Shown: positions 51,424-59,226 of the stretch, piece after piece
How the letters are laid out: every line of letters starts with the position of its first letter
How positions within the stretch are numbered: position 1 is the stretch's first letter
Assembly: GCF_011057645.1 (NCBI RefSeq)
Contig: NZ_JAALGE010000002.1
Span: 62,001 to 126,000 of the forward strand
Source of the DNA: Marisediminicola senii
Lineage (GTDB): Bacteria > Actinomycetota > Actinomycetes > Actinomycetales > Microbacteriaceae
Reading direction: 5' to 3'
Length of the DNA: 64,000 nucleotides
Made by a program: the position numbers and the translations under genes
The notes under the pieces: model-generated
What the model saw: only the letters and a program-made list of their open reading frames with translations
Databases searched by the model: none
Told to the model about the DNA's origin: nothing

Positions 51424-52380
51424 TCACCAGTCGACGCGGTCGGGGATCGGGCCGCCGAACCAGTGCTCGAGGATGGCGCGCGCGATCGACGCGTGGCCGG
51501 GCAGCGCGATCTCGTCGAGCGACGCCGCGAGCTCCACCCTGCTGAACCAGCGCAGGTCGAGGATCTCCTCGCCGTCCGCGGCGAGCGTCGACTCCCTGGA
51601 CGGGTCGACGGTCGCGATGAAGCCGAGCATGAGCGACGCGGGAAAGGGCCACGGCTGCGAGCCGAGGTAGACCGGGTCGACGATGCGGATGCCGGACTCC
51701 TCGTAGACCTCGCGCACGACCGCGTTCTCGAGCGACTCCCCCGGCTCGACGAACCCGGCGAGCAGCGAATACCGGTTGGCCGGCCACATGGCGTTGTGGC
51801 CGAGCAGGATGCGGTCGTCGGCGTCGACGATCCCGACGATGATGGCCGCGTCGGTGCGTGGGAAGAGGTCGCGGTCGGTCGCCCGCAGCTCGTCGCCGTC
51901 GGGCATCACGCGACGCACCCAGCCGCCCTCGGCCGACATGGTCGGCTGGCCGGTGCGGGGCGAGAACGCGTGCGATTCGTGCCAGTTGGCGAGGGCAAGG
52001 GCCTCGGTGAACAGCCCCGCCTCGAGGTCGCCGAGGGACGCACCCAGGGTGCGCAGGTTGCCCCAGGATGCTGCCGCGAACGCTTCGGCCGTGGCATCCA
52101 TCACCACTGCCGCGAGGTAGGCGGTGCCGTCGTCGAGGGACCGGCCCAGGTAGAGCAGCAGCGCGTCGGTGGCGACGCCGGTGGGCAGGTCGCTCGGCGC
52201 ACGGAGGGCGAGGCCGGTGCCGCCGTCGGCGAGCAGGGCGCTGCCGTCCGAGAGCACGATGACGCGGGTCGTCGGGTCGGCGAGCAGCTCGTCGAACAGC
52301 TCGGGCCGCGACCTGGCCAGGTAGTCGCGATCGATGCGGTGTCGCGAGAGCGGCAGCCGGTCGGTGAATCCTGCGGGCAT
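51424..52380 (-). CDS. nudC: NudC-like NAD(H) pyrophosphatase (Nudix), zinc-site cysteines lost
   Basis: A 318-residue Nudix hydrolase of the NudC group, which cleaves NAD(H) and removes NAD caps from RNA. The Nudix box runs from residues 209 to 231 (GFVEPGESLENAV, REVYEESGI) and is followed by the NADH-specific SQPWPFP (241-247). The zinc-ribbon region (FSPRTGQPTMSAEGGWVRR) has none of the four cysteines usual in NudC. ATG 52380 is used; GTG 52395 would add five residues. It is co-directional with uvrD2, as in mycobacteria (Rv3199c-Rv3198c). Confidence 0.88.
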   Translation of the reverse strand: MPAGFTDRLPLSRHRIDRDYLARSRPELFDELLADPTTRVIVLSDGSALLADGGTGLALRAPSDLPTGVATDALLLYLGRSLDDGTAYLAAVVMDATAEAFAAASWGNLRTLGASLGDLEAGLFTEALALANWHESHAFSPRTGQPTMSAEGGWVRRVMPDGDELRATDRDLFPRTDAAIIVGIVDADDRILLGHNAMWPANRYSLLAGFVEPGESLENAVVREVYEESGIRIVDPVYLGSQPWPFPASLMLGFIATVDPSRESTLAADGEEILDLRWFSRVELAASLDEIALPGHASIARAILEHWFGGPIPDRVDW

Positions 52381-52476
52381 AACCGTACCTAACACGTCGG
52401 GAGGGTGACTGTCTCCGGACCGTCACCGGGCTGGGGATTCTGCGTGGCGGTGGAACAGAGCCCCCGCGGAACGACC

Positions 52477-52482
52477 TACCCT
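52477..52482 (+). promoter_or_regulatory. -10 element of the APH-like gene, leaderless
   Basis: TACCCT, 6 nt before the ATG at 52489, in the gap shared with divergent nudC. Confidence 0.4.
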
Positions 52483-52488
52483 GTCGGT

Positions 52489-53493
52489 ATGGCCAGATCC
52501 CCCTTAACTCTAGCTGCGCTGGCCACTTCGGCCGTTGACGCGCTCGACGTGACCTCCGCCTCCCCGCTCGGCTCGACGGGCAGCGCCACCGACGCCGCCC
52601 TGCTCTTCACCCGCGACGGTTCGCGCCTGATCGTGCGCGTGCCGCGAACGAAGTCGTCGGATACCGCGCTCGGCGCCGAGCTCACGAGCCTGCGCGCCCT
52701 GAGCGGCGGCATTCGCGCGCGCCTACCCTTCCCGGTGCCGACGTTTCTCGGCGACGCCCCCGCCCCGCCCACCAGGGCCTTCGTCTACGACCACCTGGCA
52801 GGCACGCCCGTCGACGTGACGCGCATCGGCCGGGGTGACCCGCTCGCGGCGAACATCGGCCGGGGTATCGCCGCGGTGCACTCGCTGCCGACCAGCTTCG
52901 TCGCCGATGCCGACCTGCCCATCGTGCGTCCGCTCGACGCGCTCACCTCGGTGTCAGCCATCATGGACCGCGCCACCTCGACCGGGCTGGTGCCTGCCGC
53001 GCTCGTCGACCGCTGGGAGCACGCGACCGAAGACGCCGCGCTCTGGCAGTTCGCGCCGACGGTCATCCACGGCGACATGAGCTCGTCGGTCATCCTGCAC
53101 GAGGGCGATGCGGTGACCGGCATCCTCGGCTGGCACGCGCTGAGCGTCGGCGACCCCGCGCGCGACCTGTTCTGGGCCCTCGGCTCGACGACGACCGGGG
53201 CCGCCGATGGCATCTTCGAGGCGTACAACATCGTGCGCGGCTCGACCGACCGGCAGACCCGCAAGCGCGCCATGCTCTATGCGGAGCTCGAGATCGCGAA
53301 GTGGCTGCTGCACGGAACCGAGCAGCGCAGCACCGACATCGTCGACGACGCCGTCGCGATGCTGCACGACCTCGTCGACGTGGTGCAGCACGACGGCACC
53401 CGCAACATCGACACGAACACCCGCCCGGTCATGACGGTCGAGGAGGTCGAGGCGATGCTCGACCGCGACGAACGGCACCCCGAGGGCCGGTAG
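52489..53493 (+). CDS. Aminoglycoside/macrolide phosphotransferase-fold protein, probable pseudokinase
   Basis: A 334-residue APH-fold protein. The N-lobe segment RLIVRVPRTKS and the hinge YDHLAGTPVD are typical. The catalytic loop reads HGDMSSSV: His194 and Asp196 are kept, but the Mg-binding Asn expected at 201 is Val. The second metal Asp, normally in an I-D-W motif, is Gly214 (GILGWHALSVGDPARDL). Loss of both metal ligands suggests it binds but does not transfer phosphate. A C-terminal extension follows (MTVEEVEAMLDRDERHP). It is divergent from nudC-uvrD2. An intrinsic resistance role cannot be excluded. Confidence 0.8.
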   Translation: MARSPLTLAALATSAVDALDVTSASPLGSTGSATDAALLFTRDGSRLIVRVPRTKSSDTALGAELTSLRALSGGIRARLPFPVPTFLGDAPAPPTRAFVYDHLAGTPVDVTRIGRGDPLAANIGRGIAAVHSLPTSFVADADLPIVRPLDALTSVSAIMDRATSTGLVPAALVDRWEHATEDAALWQFAPTVIHGDMSSSVILHEGDAVTGILGWHALSVGDPARDLFWALGSTTTGAADGIFEAYNIVRGSTDRQTRKRAMLYAELEIAKWLLHGTEQRSTDIVDDAVAMLHDLVDVVQHDGTRNIDTNTRPVMTVEEVEAMLDRDERHPEGR

Positions 53494-53560
53494 CGGTCGG
53501 TCGCCGGTCGACGCATGCGCGGGGCGGCGCACGCGCGGGTCGGCGCGCTTACCGTTGAGG

Positions 53561-54898
53561 TCAGCTGGCCCGGCGGGTGCGGCGCACGATCGTGACCGGC
53601 GCCCGCGGGGCGCGCAGGTTGACCCGGAGGGTGAGCTGCCCGGTGCGCGCGAGGATCGCCGCGATCGTGACGCCCGCGATCGCCGGCACGAGGCCCGCGA
53701 CCACCATGGCGGTGCGCGCGCCATACTCCTCGGCGATCCAGCCCATGAGCGGTCCGCCGATGGCCTGCCCGCCGAGCAGCACCATGATGTACAGCGACAT
53801 GACGCGCCCGCGGATGCCGATGTTCGACGACAGCTGGGTCATCGATTCGGCCGCGGTCGCGAACAGCAGTCGCGACAGCCCGAGGCCCACCAGCAGTACG
53901 AGGAACGCGCCGCTCGACGGCGCGAGCGCCGCGAGGATGGTGACCACCCCGAACACGATCGCGGCGCCGACGATGGACCGCAGCCGCAACGTGGTGCGCC
54001 TGGTCGACGCGAGCGCTCCGAGGAAGGCACCGACCGCAGCGGCCGAGCTGTAGAGGCCGTAGCCGGTCGCGCCACTCGCGTACGTGTCATCCGCCATGGC
54101 CGTCAACAGCACCGGGAGCGACATTCCGAACGTCGACACGAAGGCGAGGGTGACCATCGACCAGAAGATCGCGGGCTTGGATGCCACGTAGCCGAGCGCC
54201 TCGCGGATCTGGCCGCCCGACCGCCCCCGACGCGGTGCCGGGCGCAGCTCCGAGGTGCGCATCAGCGCCAGCGCGCCCACGACGAGCAACGCGGCGACGG
54301 AATTGACGCCGATCGACCACCCGGATCCGACGATGACGATGAGGTAGCCGCTGATCGCGGGGCCGATCAGGCCGCCCAGGTGGAAGATCGACGCGTTGAC
54401 GCTGATCGCGTTGCGTAGCCGCGAGTTGCCCACCATCTCGCTGACGAAAGCTGCACGCGCTGGCCCGTCGATGGCGGCGGTGGTGCCGAGCAGGAACGCC
54501 GCGAGCAGCACGTGCCACACCTCGACCACGCCGGCGAGGGTGACCGCGGCGAGCGTCGCGCACAGCACACCGACGATGGCCTGGGTCGTCATGAGCACCG
54601 CACGCCGGTTGAGGCGGTCGGCGATCACGCCGCCGTAGGCACCGAACAGCAGGATCGGTCCGAACTGCAGCATCACGGTGATGCCGACCATCGTCACGCT
54701 GCAGGTGAGCTCGAGCACCAGCCAGTCGACGGCGATGCGCTGCATCCAGACCGAGGTGTTGGAGATGACCTGCGAGATGACGTAGAGCCGGTAGTTGCGG
54801 ATGGCCAGCGAGGCGAAGGTGTCGCGCAGCCGCGGCCGATCGAGCAGCATCGGGATGGGTTCGGTGGCGGGCGTCTGGAGATCGGTGAAGGTAGCCAC
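53561..54898 (-). CDS. MFS transporter of the EntS/MFS_3 type
   Basis: A 445-residue permease with twelve predicted helices. The N-terminal RNYRLYVISQVISNTSVWMQ and QRIAVDWLVLELT are characteristic of the MFS_3 group, which includes siderophore and macrolide exporters. The substrate is unknown. The frame starts with GTG 54898, with TACGGT 6 nt upstream. A LysR-type regulator gene is divergent across 86 bp and probably controls it. Confidence 0.87.
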   Translation of the reverse strand: MATFTDLQTPATEPIPMLLDRPRLRDTFASLAIRNYRLYVISQVISNTSVWMQRIAVDWLVLELTCSVTMVGITVMLQFGPILLFGAYGGVIADRLNRRAVLMTTQAIVGVLCATLAAVTLAGVVEVWHVLLAAFLLGTTAAIDGPARAAFVSEMVGNSRLRNAISVNASIFHLGGLIGPAISGYLIVIVGSGWSIGVNSVAALLVVGALALMRTSELRPAPRRGRSGGQIREALGYVASKPAIFWSMVTLAFVSTFGMSLPVLLTAMADDTYASGATGYGLYSSAAAVGAFLGALASTRRTTLRLRSIVGAAIVFGVVTILAALAPSSGAFLVLLVGLGLSRLLFATAAESMTQLSSNIGIRGRVMSLYIMVLLGGQAIGGPLMGWIAEEYGARTAMVVAGLVPAIAGVTIAAILARTGQLTLRVNLRAPRAPVTIVRRTRRAS

Positions 54899-54904
54899 TG
54901 ATTC

Positions 54905-54910
54905 ACCGTA
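54905..54910 (-). promoter_or_regulatory. -10 element of the MFS_3 gene, leaderless
   Basis: TACGGT on the minus strand, 6 nt before the GTG start. Confidence 0.4.
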
Positions 54911-54935
54911 GGCGCGCCCGCAGCATCATCGAACT

Positions 54936-54960
54936 GAATGCGGTCTATAACACCTATTCG
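54936..54960. promoter_or_regulatory. Candidate LysR-type operator in the MFS/lysR divergent region
   Basis: GAAT and ATTC flank an AT-rich core containing CTATAACACCTA, giving an imperfect dyad within an otherwise GC-rich region. Position midway between the divergent starts fits a LysR-type site. The match is weak. Confidence 0.3.
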
Positions 54961-54972
54961 ATTTGACAATGA

Positions 54973-54978
54973 TAGCGT
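54973..54978 (+). promoter_or_regulatory. -10 element of the lysR-type gene, leaderless
   Basis: TAGCGT, 6 nt before the ATG at 54985. Confidence 0.4.
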
Positions 54979-54984
54979 TCGGTC

Positions 54985-55845
54985 ATGTTCGATCCGGTGC
55001 TGCTCAAGACGTTCGTGGCCGTCGCGGAGACGCTGTCGTTCACCCGCTCCGCCGAGCTGCTCGGGATCAGCCAGCCCACCGTCTCGCAGCAGGTGCGGCG
55101 ACTCGAGAAGGCGGCGGGACGGGTGCTCGTGGCCAGGGACACCCGCGACGTGAGACTGACCGACAACGGCGACGCGATGGTCGGGTTCGCCAGGTCGATC
55201 CTCGCCGCACACGACGAGGCGGCCGCATACTTCACCGGGTCGGCGATGAAGGGCCGGCTGCGCTTCGGGTCGGCAGACGACCTCGCGCTGACCCAGCTGC
55301 CGCTGATCCTCCGCGACTTTCGCCAGCTGTACCCGCACATCAACCTCGAGCTCACCGTCAACCAGAGCGGCGTGCTGTCGCGGCGCCTCGCGGCAGGGCA
55401 GCTCGACCTGGTGTTCGTCAAGCAGGAGCCGGGCGCGTCCGATGGCCGGGTCGTGCGTCGGGAGCGACTGGTGTGGGCGGCACACAAGGCGATGTCGCTG
55501 GATGCCGCGGCCACCGTTCCGCTGATCGCCTACCAGGCGCCCAGCATGAGCCGGGCTGCCGCGATCCGTGCCCTCGAGGACGCAGGGCGCACCTGGCGGA
55601 TCACGTGCAACACCCGCGAGGTGAACGGGGTGATCGCGGCCGCTCGGGCGGGTATCGGCATCGCGGTGTTTCCGCAGACCATGGTGCCGCCCGACCTCGT
55701 CGACGTGACGAACGCCTTCGACCTGCCGGCCCTCGGCGAGGTGGAATTCGCGCTGCTCGCGAATGCCGCGACGGCGAGGGCACCCGTCGACACGCTGATC
55801 TCGGCGATCCTCGGCCGACCGAGCTCGCTCACGCCGGCCGGGTAG
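54985..55845 (+). CDS. LysR family transcriptional regulator
   Basis: A 286-residue LysR regulator: N-terminal winged helix-turn-helix (LKTFVAVAETLSFTRSAELL, ISQPTVSQQVRRLEKAAG) and a co-inducer-binding domain (RLRFGSADDLALTQLPLILR onward). It probably responds to the cargo of the divergent MFS exporter. The ATG at 54985 is leaderless. Its 3' end faces adnB, 57 bp away. Confidence 0.92.
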   Translation: MFDPVLLKTFVAVAETLSFTRSAELLGISQPTVSQQVRRLEKAAGRVLVARDTRDVRLTDNGDAMVGFARSILAAHDEAAAYFTGSAMKGRLRFGSADDLALTQLPLILRDFRQLYPHINLELTVNQSGVLSRRLAAGQLDLVFVKQEPGASDGRVVRRERLVWAAHKAMSLDAAATVPLIAYQAPSMSRAAAIRALEDAGRTWRITCNTREVNGVIAAARAGIGIAVFPQTMVPPDLVDVTNAFDLPALGEVEFALLANAATARAPVDTLISAILGRPSSLTPAG

Positions 55846-55902
55846 CGAACCGGGGGCAGCGCCGGGTGCAGCGACCCGGGTGCAGCGCCGAGTGGTCGGC
55901 GA

Positions 55903-58900
55903 TCACGAGTCGGCCGGGGCAAGGCCCATGGCGTCGCGCCAGCGTGCCACGAGCTCGTTCTCGTCGAAGATGCGGTCGGGGGCGATGACGGTGTCGTCGG
56001 CGACGAAGTAGAACACCGCGTCGACGAGCGACGGGTCGATGCCCTTCCACCGGGCGAACGCGAGCCGGTAGAGCGCGAGCTGCAGCTGCTTCTCTTCGAG
56101 GTCGACGGCGCCGCGTGGTGCCTTACCCGTCTTCCAGTCGACGACCTGGTAGCGGTCGCCGTATCGGTAGACCGCGTCGATCTTGCAGACGATCACCTGC
56201 CCGTCGAGCGGCAGGTGGATCTCGCGCTCCACCTCGACCGGGCGCTTCTGCGCCCACTCGCTGGCCTCGAAGGTGGCGATGAGCTTCGCGAGCCTGGCGG
56301 CGTCTTCCGCAGGCTCCCCCGACTGAGCGAGGGAGTCGGCGGGGTGTTCCGGCGGGTTGTCGGCTGCAGCGCCCCCTGGGCGCCTATCACTGGGGTGTTC
56401 GCCGTCGGGTGCGGCAGCAGCATCCATCTCGACGGCGAAATCCACGTCGTAATCGAGGTCGAGGTCGAATGCGCCCGGCTCGACGTCAATCGTCTCGAGC
56501 GCCCCCGCGGCGCCGTAGCGATCCTCGACCCAGGCGTGGAAGAGGGTGCCGAGGCGGGTCGCCCGGTATGGACGCTCCGGCATGGGGCGGCGAAAGGACT
56601 CGGCGACGGATGCCGGGTCGGTGACGTAATCCTTGAACCGCGAGGCCGACACCCGGCGAGGCAGGGTGACGAGGTCACCGGTGGCGAGGCGCCGTGCCCG
56701 CTCCTCGAGCAGGCGAACCAGGTCGGACTCCCATTGCCCGCCCTCGCCGGGAACGGCGTCGCGCACGAGCTCGGCGGCCTGCTCAACGGCGCGACGGCGC
56801 CCGCCCAGCGGATCCATCGGCCACCGCATCAGGTCGGGCTCGCTTCCCAGCGGGTTCTCCTCGTACTCGCTGCGCTCCGGCAGCGCGGGGATGATGCCGC
56901 GTTCGGCGAGCGGGAGGAGGAAGGGACTGGGCCCGCGCGCCTTGGAGTGCCCGGCCCAGAACGACCCGGTGATGAGCAGGGAGTGGCGGGCTCGCGTGAC
57001 GGCGACGTATGCGAGCCGTCGCTCCTCCTTCTCGTGCCGGGCCCGCACGGCGTCGCGGAACTCTTCCCTTGCCGCGACGAGCTCCTTGCGGGTCTCGGCG
57101 CCGCGCCAGGCGAAGACCGGCAGCTCGGCGCTGTCACCGCGGAATTCGTAGGGAAGCGCACCCCATGCGAGCCACCCGGAGTGTCCTTCGTTGGGCGTCG
57201 CGGGAAGCTCGCCACCCACCATGCGAGGGACGACCACGAGATCGTGCTCGAGCCCCTTGGCCCCGTGGATGGTCATGAGCTGCACCGTGCCAGGCTCAGG
57301 CTCCTCGGGGCGGGGCATCAGGTTGTCCCGCCATTCCGCCTCGCGCAGCCAGGCCAGGAACCCCGAGAGCGACGGTCGCTCCTCGACTCCGACGTAGGAG
57401 TCGAGTGCATCGAACAGGGCGTCGATGTTCGCCCCGCCAAGGGGCAGCGTGTCGTTGGCGACGACCTCGATGTCGAGGCGCAGCTCCTGTTCGACGAAGG
57501 TGACGTAGTCGAGCAGGTCGAGGCCGGTGCGGGAGCGCAGGGTCGCGAACGTACGGGCGGCATCGCGCAGCCGCTCGAGCCCGACCGCACTGAATCCCTC
57601 GAGGGCGGTGTGGCCGTCGCGGGCGGTTCCCACGAAGTCGAGCGCGTCGACGACCGAGGCCTGCTGCTCGTCGGTGACGGCGGCGCGCAGCACGGCGCGC
57701 AGCTCCTCGTCGAGGGGACGCTGCGCGTAGTCCCGCCTGCCGAGCCACGACGCGACCTGGCGCAGGGCCTCGAGGTCGCGCACCCCGATGCGCCAGCGCG
57801 ATCCGGCGAGCAGTCGCACGAGCTCGGCACCGGCCGACGGGTCGCTGGCGACCGTGAGGGCGCTGACCAGGTCGGCGATCTCGGGCTCTGCCAGTAGCCC
57901 GCCGACACCGAGCACGTGGAACGGCACGTCGTGGCGGCGCAGCGCGTCGATGAACACCGCCTGGCTCTTGCGCGCCCGGAACAGCATCGACGCGGTGGGC
58001 GGTGCCGAGCGCGGCCCCGCCTTTCCGGGCTCGGCGAGTTTCGCCTTGAGCCAGACGGCGACGGTGTCCGCCTCGTCGAGCACCGTCTCTTCGAATGCGA
58101 CCTGCACCGGCAGGTCGGACGCGGTCGCCGACGCGGTCAACCTCTCCACGCCGACCCTGCTCTCGGCGATGAGCGGGTCGATCAGGGCGTTGGCGACCGA
58201 CAGGATGCTGCGCCCGTTGCGCCAGCTCGTGGTGAGCGCGTACTGCTGCACGGCGGTGCCCGCACCGAACTGTGCGGCGAAGCCCTCCAGGTTGGCGGCA
58301 CTTGCGCCGCGCCATCCATAGATCGACTGGTTCGGATCGCCGACAGCCATCACCGGGTGGCCGGCGAAGAGTTCGGCGAGCAGCCAGGTCTGCACGACGC
58401 TGGTGTCCTGGTATTCGTCGAGGAGCACCACGCGGTACCGGTCGCGGTAGTCGTCGACGACCGACGGCACCCCCCGCACGATCTCGAGGGCGAGTGCGAC
58501 CTGGTCGGAGTACTCCACGAAACCGCGGGTCGCCTTGGCCGCGTCGAACTGGGCGGCGAGGTTGACGAGCGCGGGCAGCGCACCGACCTTGCGGGCCATG
58601 TCGTCGACCTCGGCGTACGCTCCCCTGCCACCGGGGGCGAGGTCGGCGACGAACGCGAACTGCGCTCCGAACGACGCGACCGCGGCCGGGTCGACCACGT
58701 TCTCGCTCATCGCGTGACTGAGGGTGAGCACGTCTTTCGTGAGGCTGTCGACGCCGCGCGACATCAGCGGCAGCCTCGGGTCGGTGCTCCGCACAACGAT
58801 GTCGCGGGCGAGCTGCCACGCGGAGGCCTCGCCGAGCACCGCACCGTCGCTCTCCCTGCCCAGGCGCACGGCGTTGTCGCGAAAGATCGTGTTCGCGAAC

Positions 58901-59226
58901 GAGTTGTAGGTGGCGACGACCGGGGGCTCGAACGGGTCGTACTCCCCCGCGAGTCCCTTCGCGGCGAGTTGGGCGATGCGGTCGCGGATACGCTCGGAGA
59001 GCTCGCCGGCGGCCTTGCGGGTGAAGGTGAGCCCGAGGATCTGCCCCGCGGTCACGTGACCGTTGGCGAGCAGCCACAGCACGCGGCCCGCCATCGTCTC
59101 CGTCTTGCCGCTACCCGCGCCGGCGATGACGATGGCCGGGGTCATGTCGGCCTCGATGACGCGTTGCTGCTGCTCGGTGGGGCGCGGCAGGCCGAGCGCA
59201 TCGGCGATGTCGATCGCGCTAATCAC
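55903..59226 (-). CDS. adnB: AdnB-like helicase-nuclease subunit
   Basis: An 1107-residue subunit of the AdnAB motor-nuclease that resects DNA double-strand breaks in actinobacteria. The N-terminal UvrD-type motor is complete: motif I GAGSGKT (36-42), motif II VVLLDEYQDTSVVQ and motif VI LAYVAVTRARHSLL. The C-terminal RecB-like nuclease has IDAVYRYGDRYQVVDWKTGK with Asp1030 and Lys1032. It starts with GTG 59226, overlapping the adnA stop by 8 bp. In the mycobacterial complex AdnB is the lead motor, so the same is expected here. Confidence 0.93.
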   Translation of the reverse strand: MISAIDIADALGLPRPTEQQQRVIEADMTPAIVIAGAGSGKTETMAGRVLWLLANGHVTAGQILGLTFTRKAAGELSERIRDRIAQLAAKGLAGEYDPFEPPVVATYNSFANTIFRDNAVRLGRESDGAVLGEASAWQLARDIVVRSTDPRLPLMSRGVDSLTKDVLTLSHAMSENVVDPAAVASFGAQFAFVADLAPGGRGAYAEVDDMARKVGALPALVNLAAQFDAAKATRGFVEYSDQVALALEIVRGVPSVVDDYRDRYRVVLLDEYQDTSVVQTWLLAELFAGHPVMAVGDPNQSIYGWRGASAANLEGFAAQFGAGTAVQQYALTTSWRNGRSILSVANALIDPLIAESRVGVERLTASATASDLPVQVAFEETVLDEADTVAVWLKAKLAEPGKAGPRSAPPTASMLFRARKSQAVFIDALRRHDVPFHVLGVGGLLAEPEIADLVSALTVASDPSAGAELVRLLAGSRWRIGVRDLEALRQVASWLGRRDYAQRPLDEELRAVLRAAVTDEQQASVVDALDFVGTARDGHTALEGFSAVGLERLRDAARTFATLRSRTGLDLLDYVTFVEQELRLDIEVVANDTLPLGGANIDALFDALDSYVGVEERPSLSGFLAWLREAEWRDNLMPRPEEPEPGTVQLMTIHGAKGLEHDLVVVPRMVGGELPATPNEGHSGWLAWGALPYEFRGDSAELPVFAWRGAETRKELVAAREEFRDAVRARHEKEERRLAYVAVTRARHSLLITGSFWAGHSKARGPSPFLLPLAERGIIPALPERSEYEENPLGSEPDLMRWPMDPLGGRRRAVEQAAELVRDAVPGEGGQWESDLVRLLEERARRLATGDLVTLPRRVSASRFKDYVTDPASVAESFRRPMPERPYRATRLGTLFHAWVEDRYGAAGALETIDVEPGAFDLDLDYDVDFAVEMDAAAAPDGEHPSDRRPGGAAADNPPEHPADSLAQSGEPAEDAARLAKLIATFEASEWAQKRPVEVEREIHLPLDGQVIVCKIDAVYRYGDRYQVVDWKTGKAPRGAVDLEEKQLQLALYRLAFARWKGIDPSLVDAVFYFVADDTVIAPDRIFDENELVARWRDAMGLAPADS

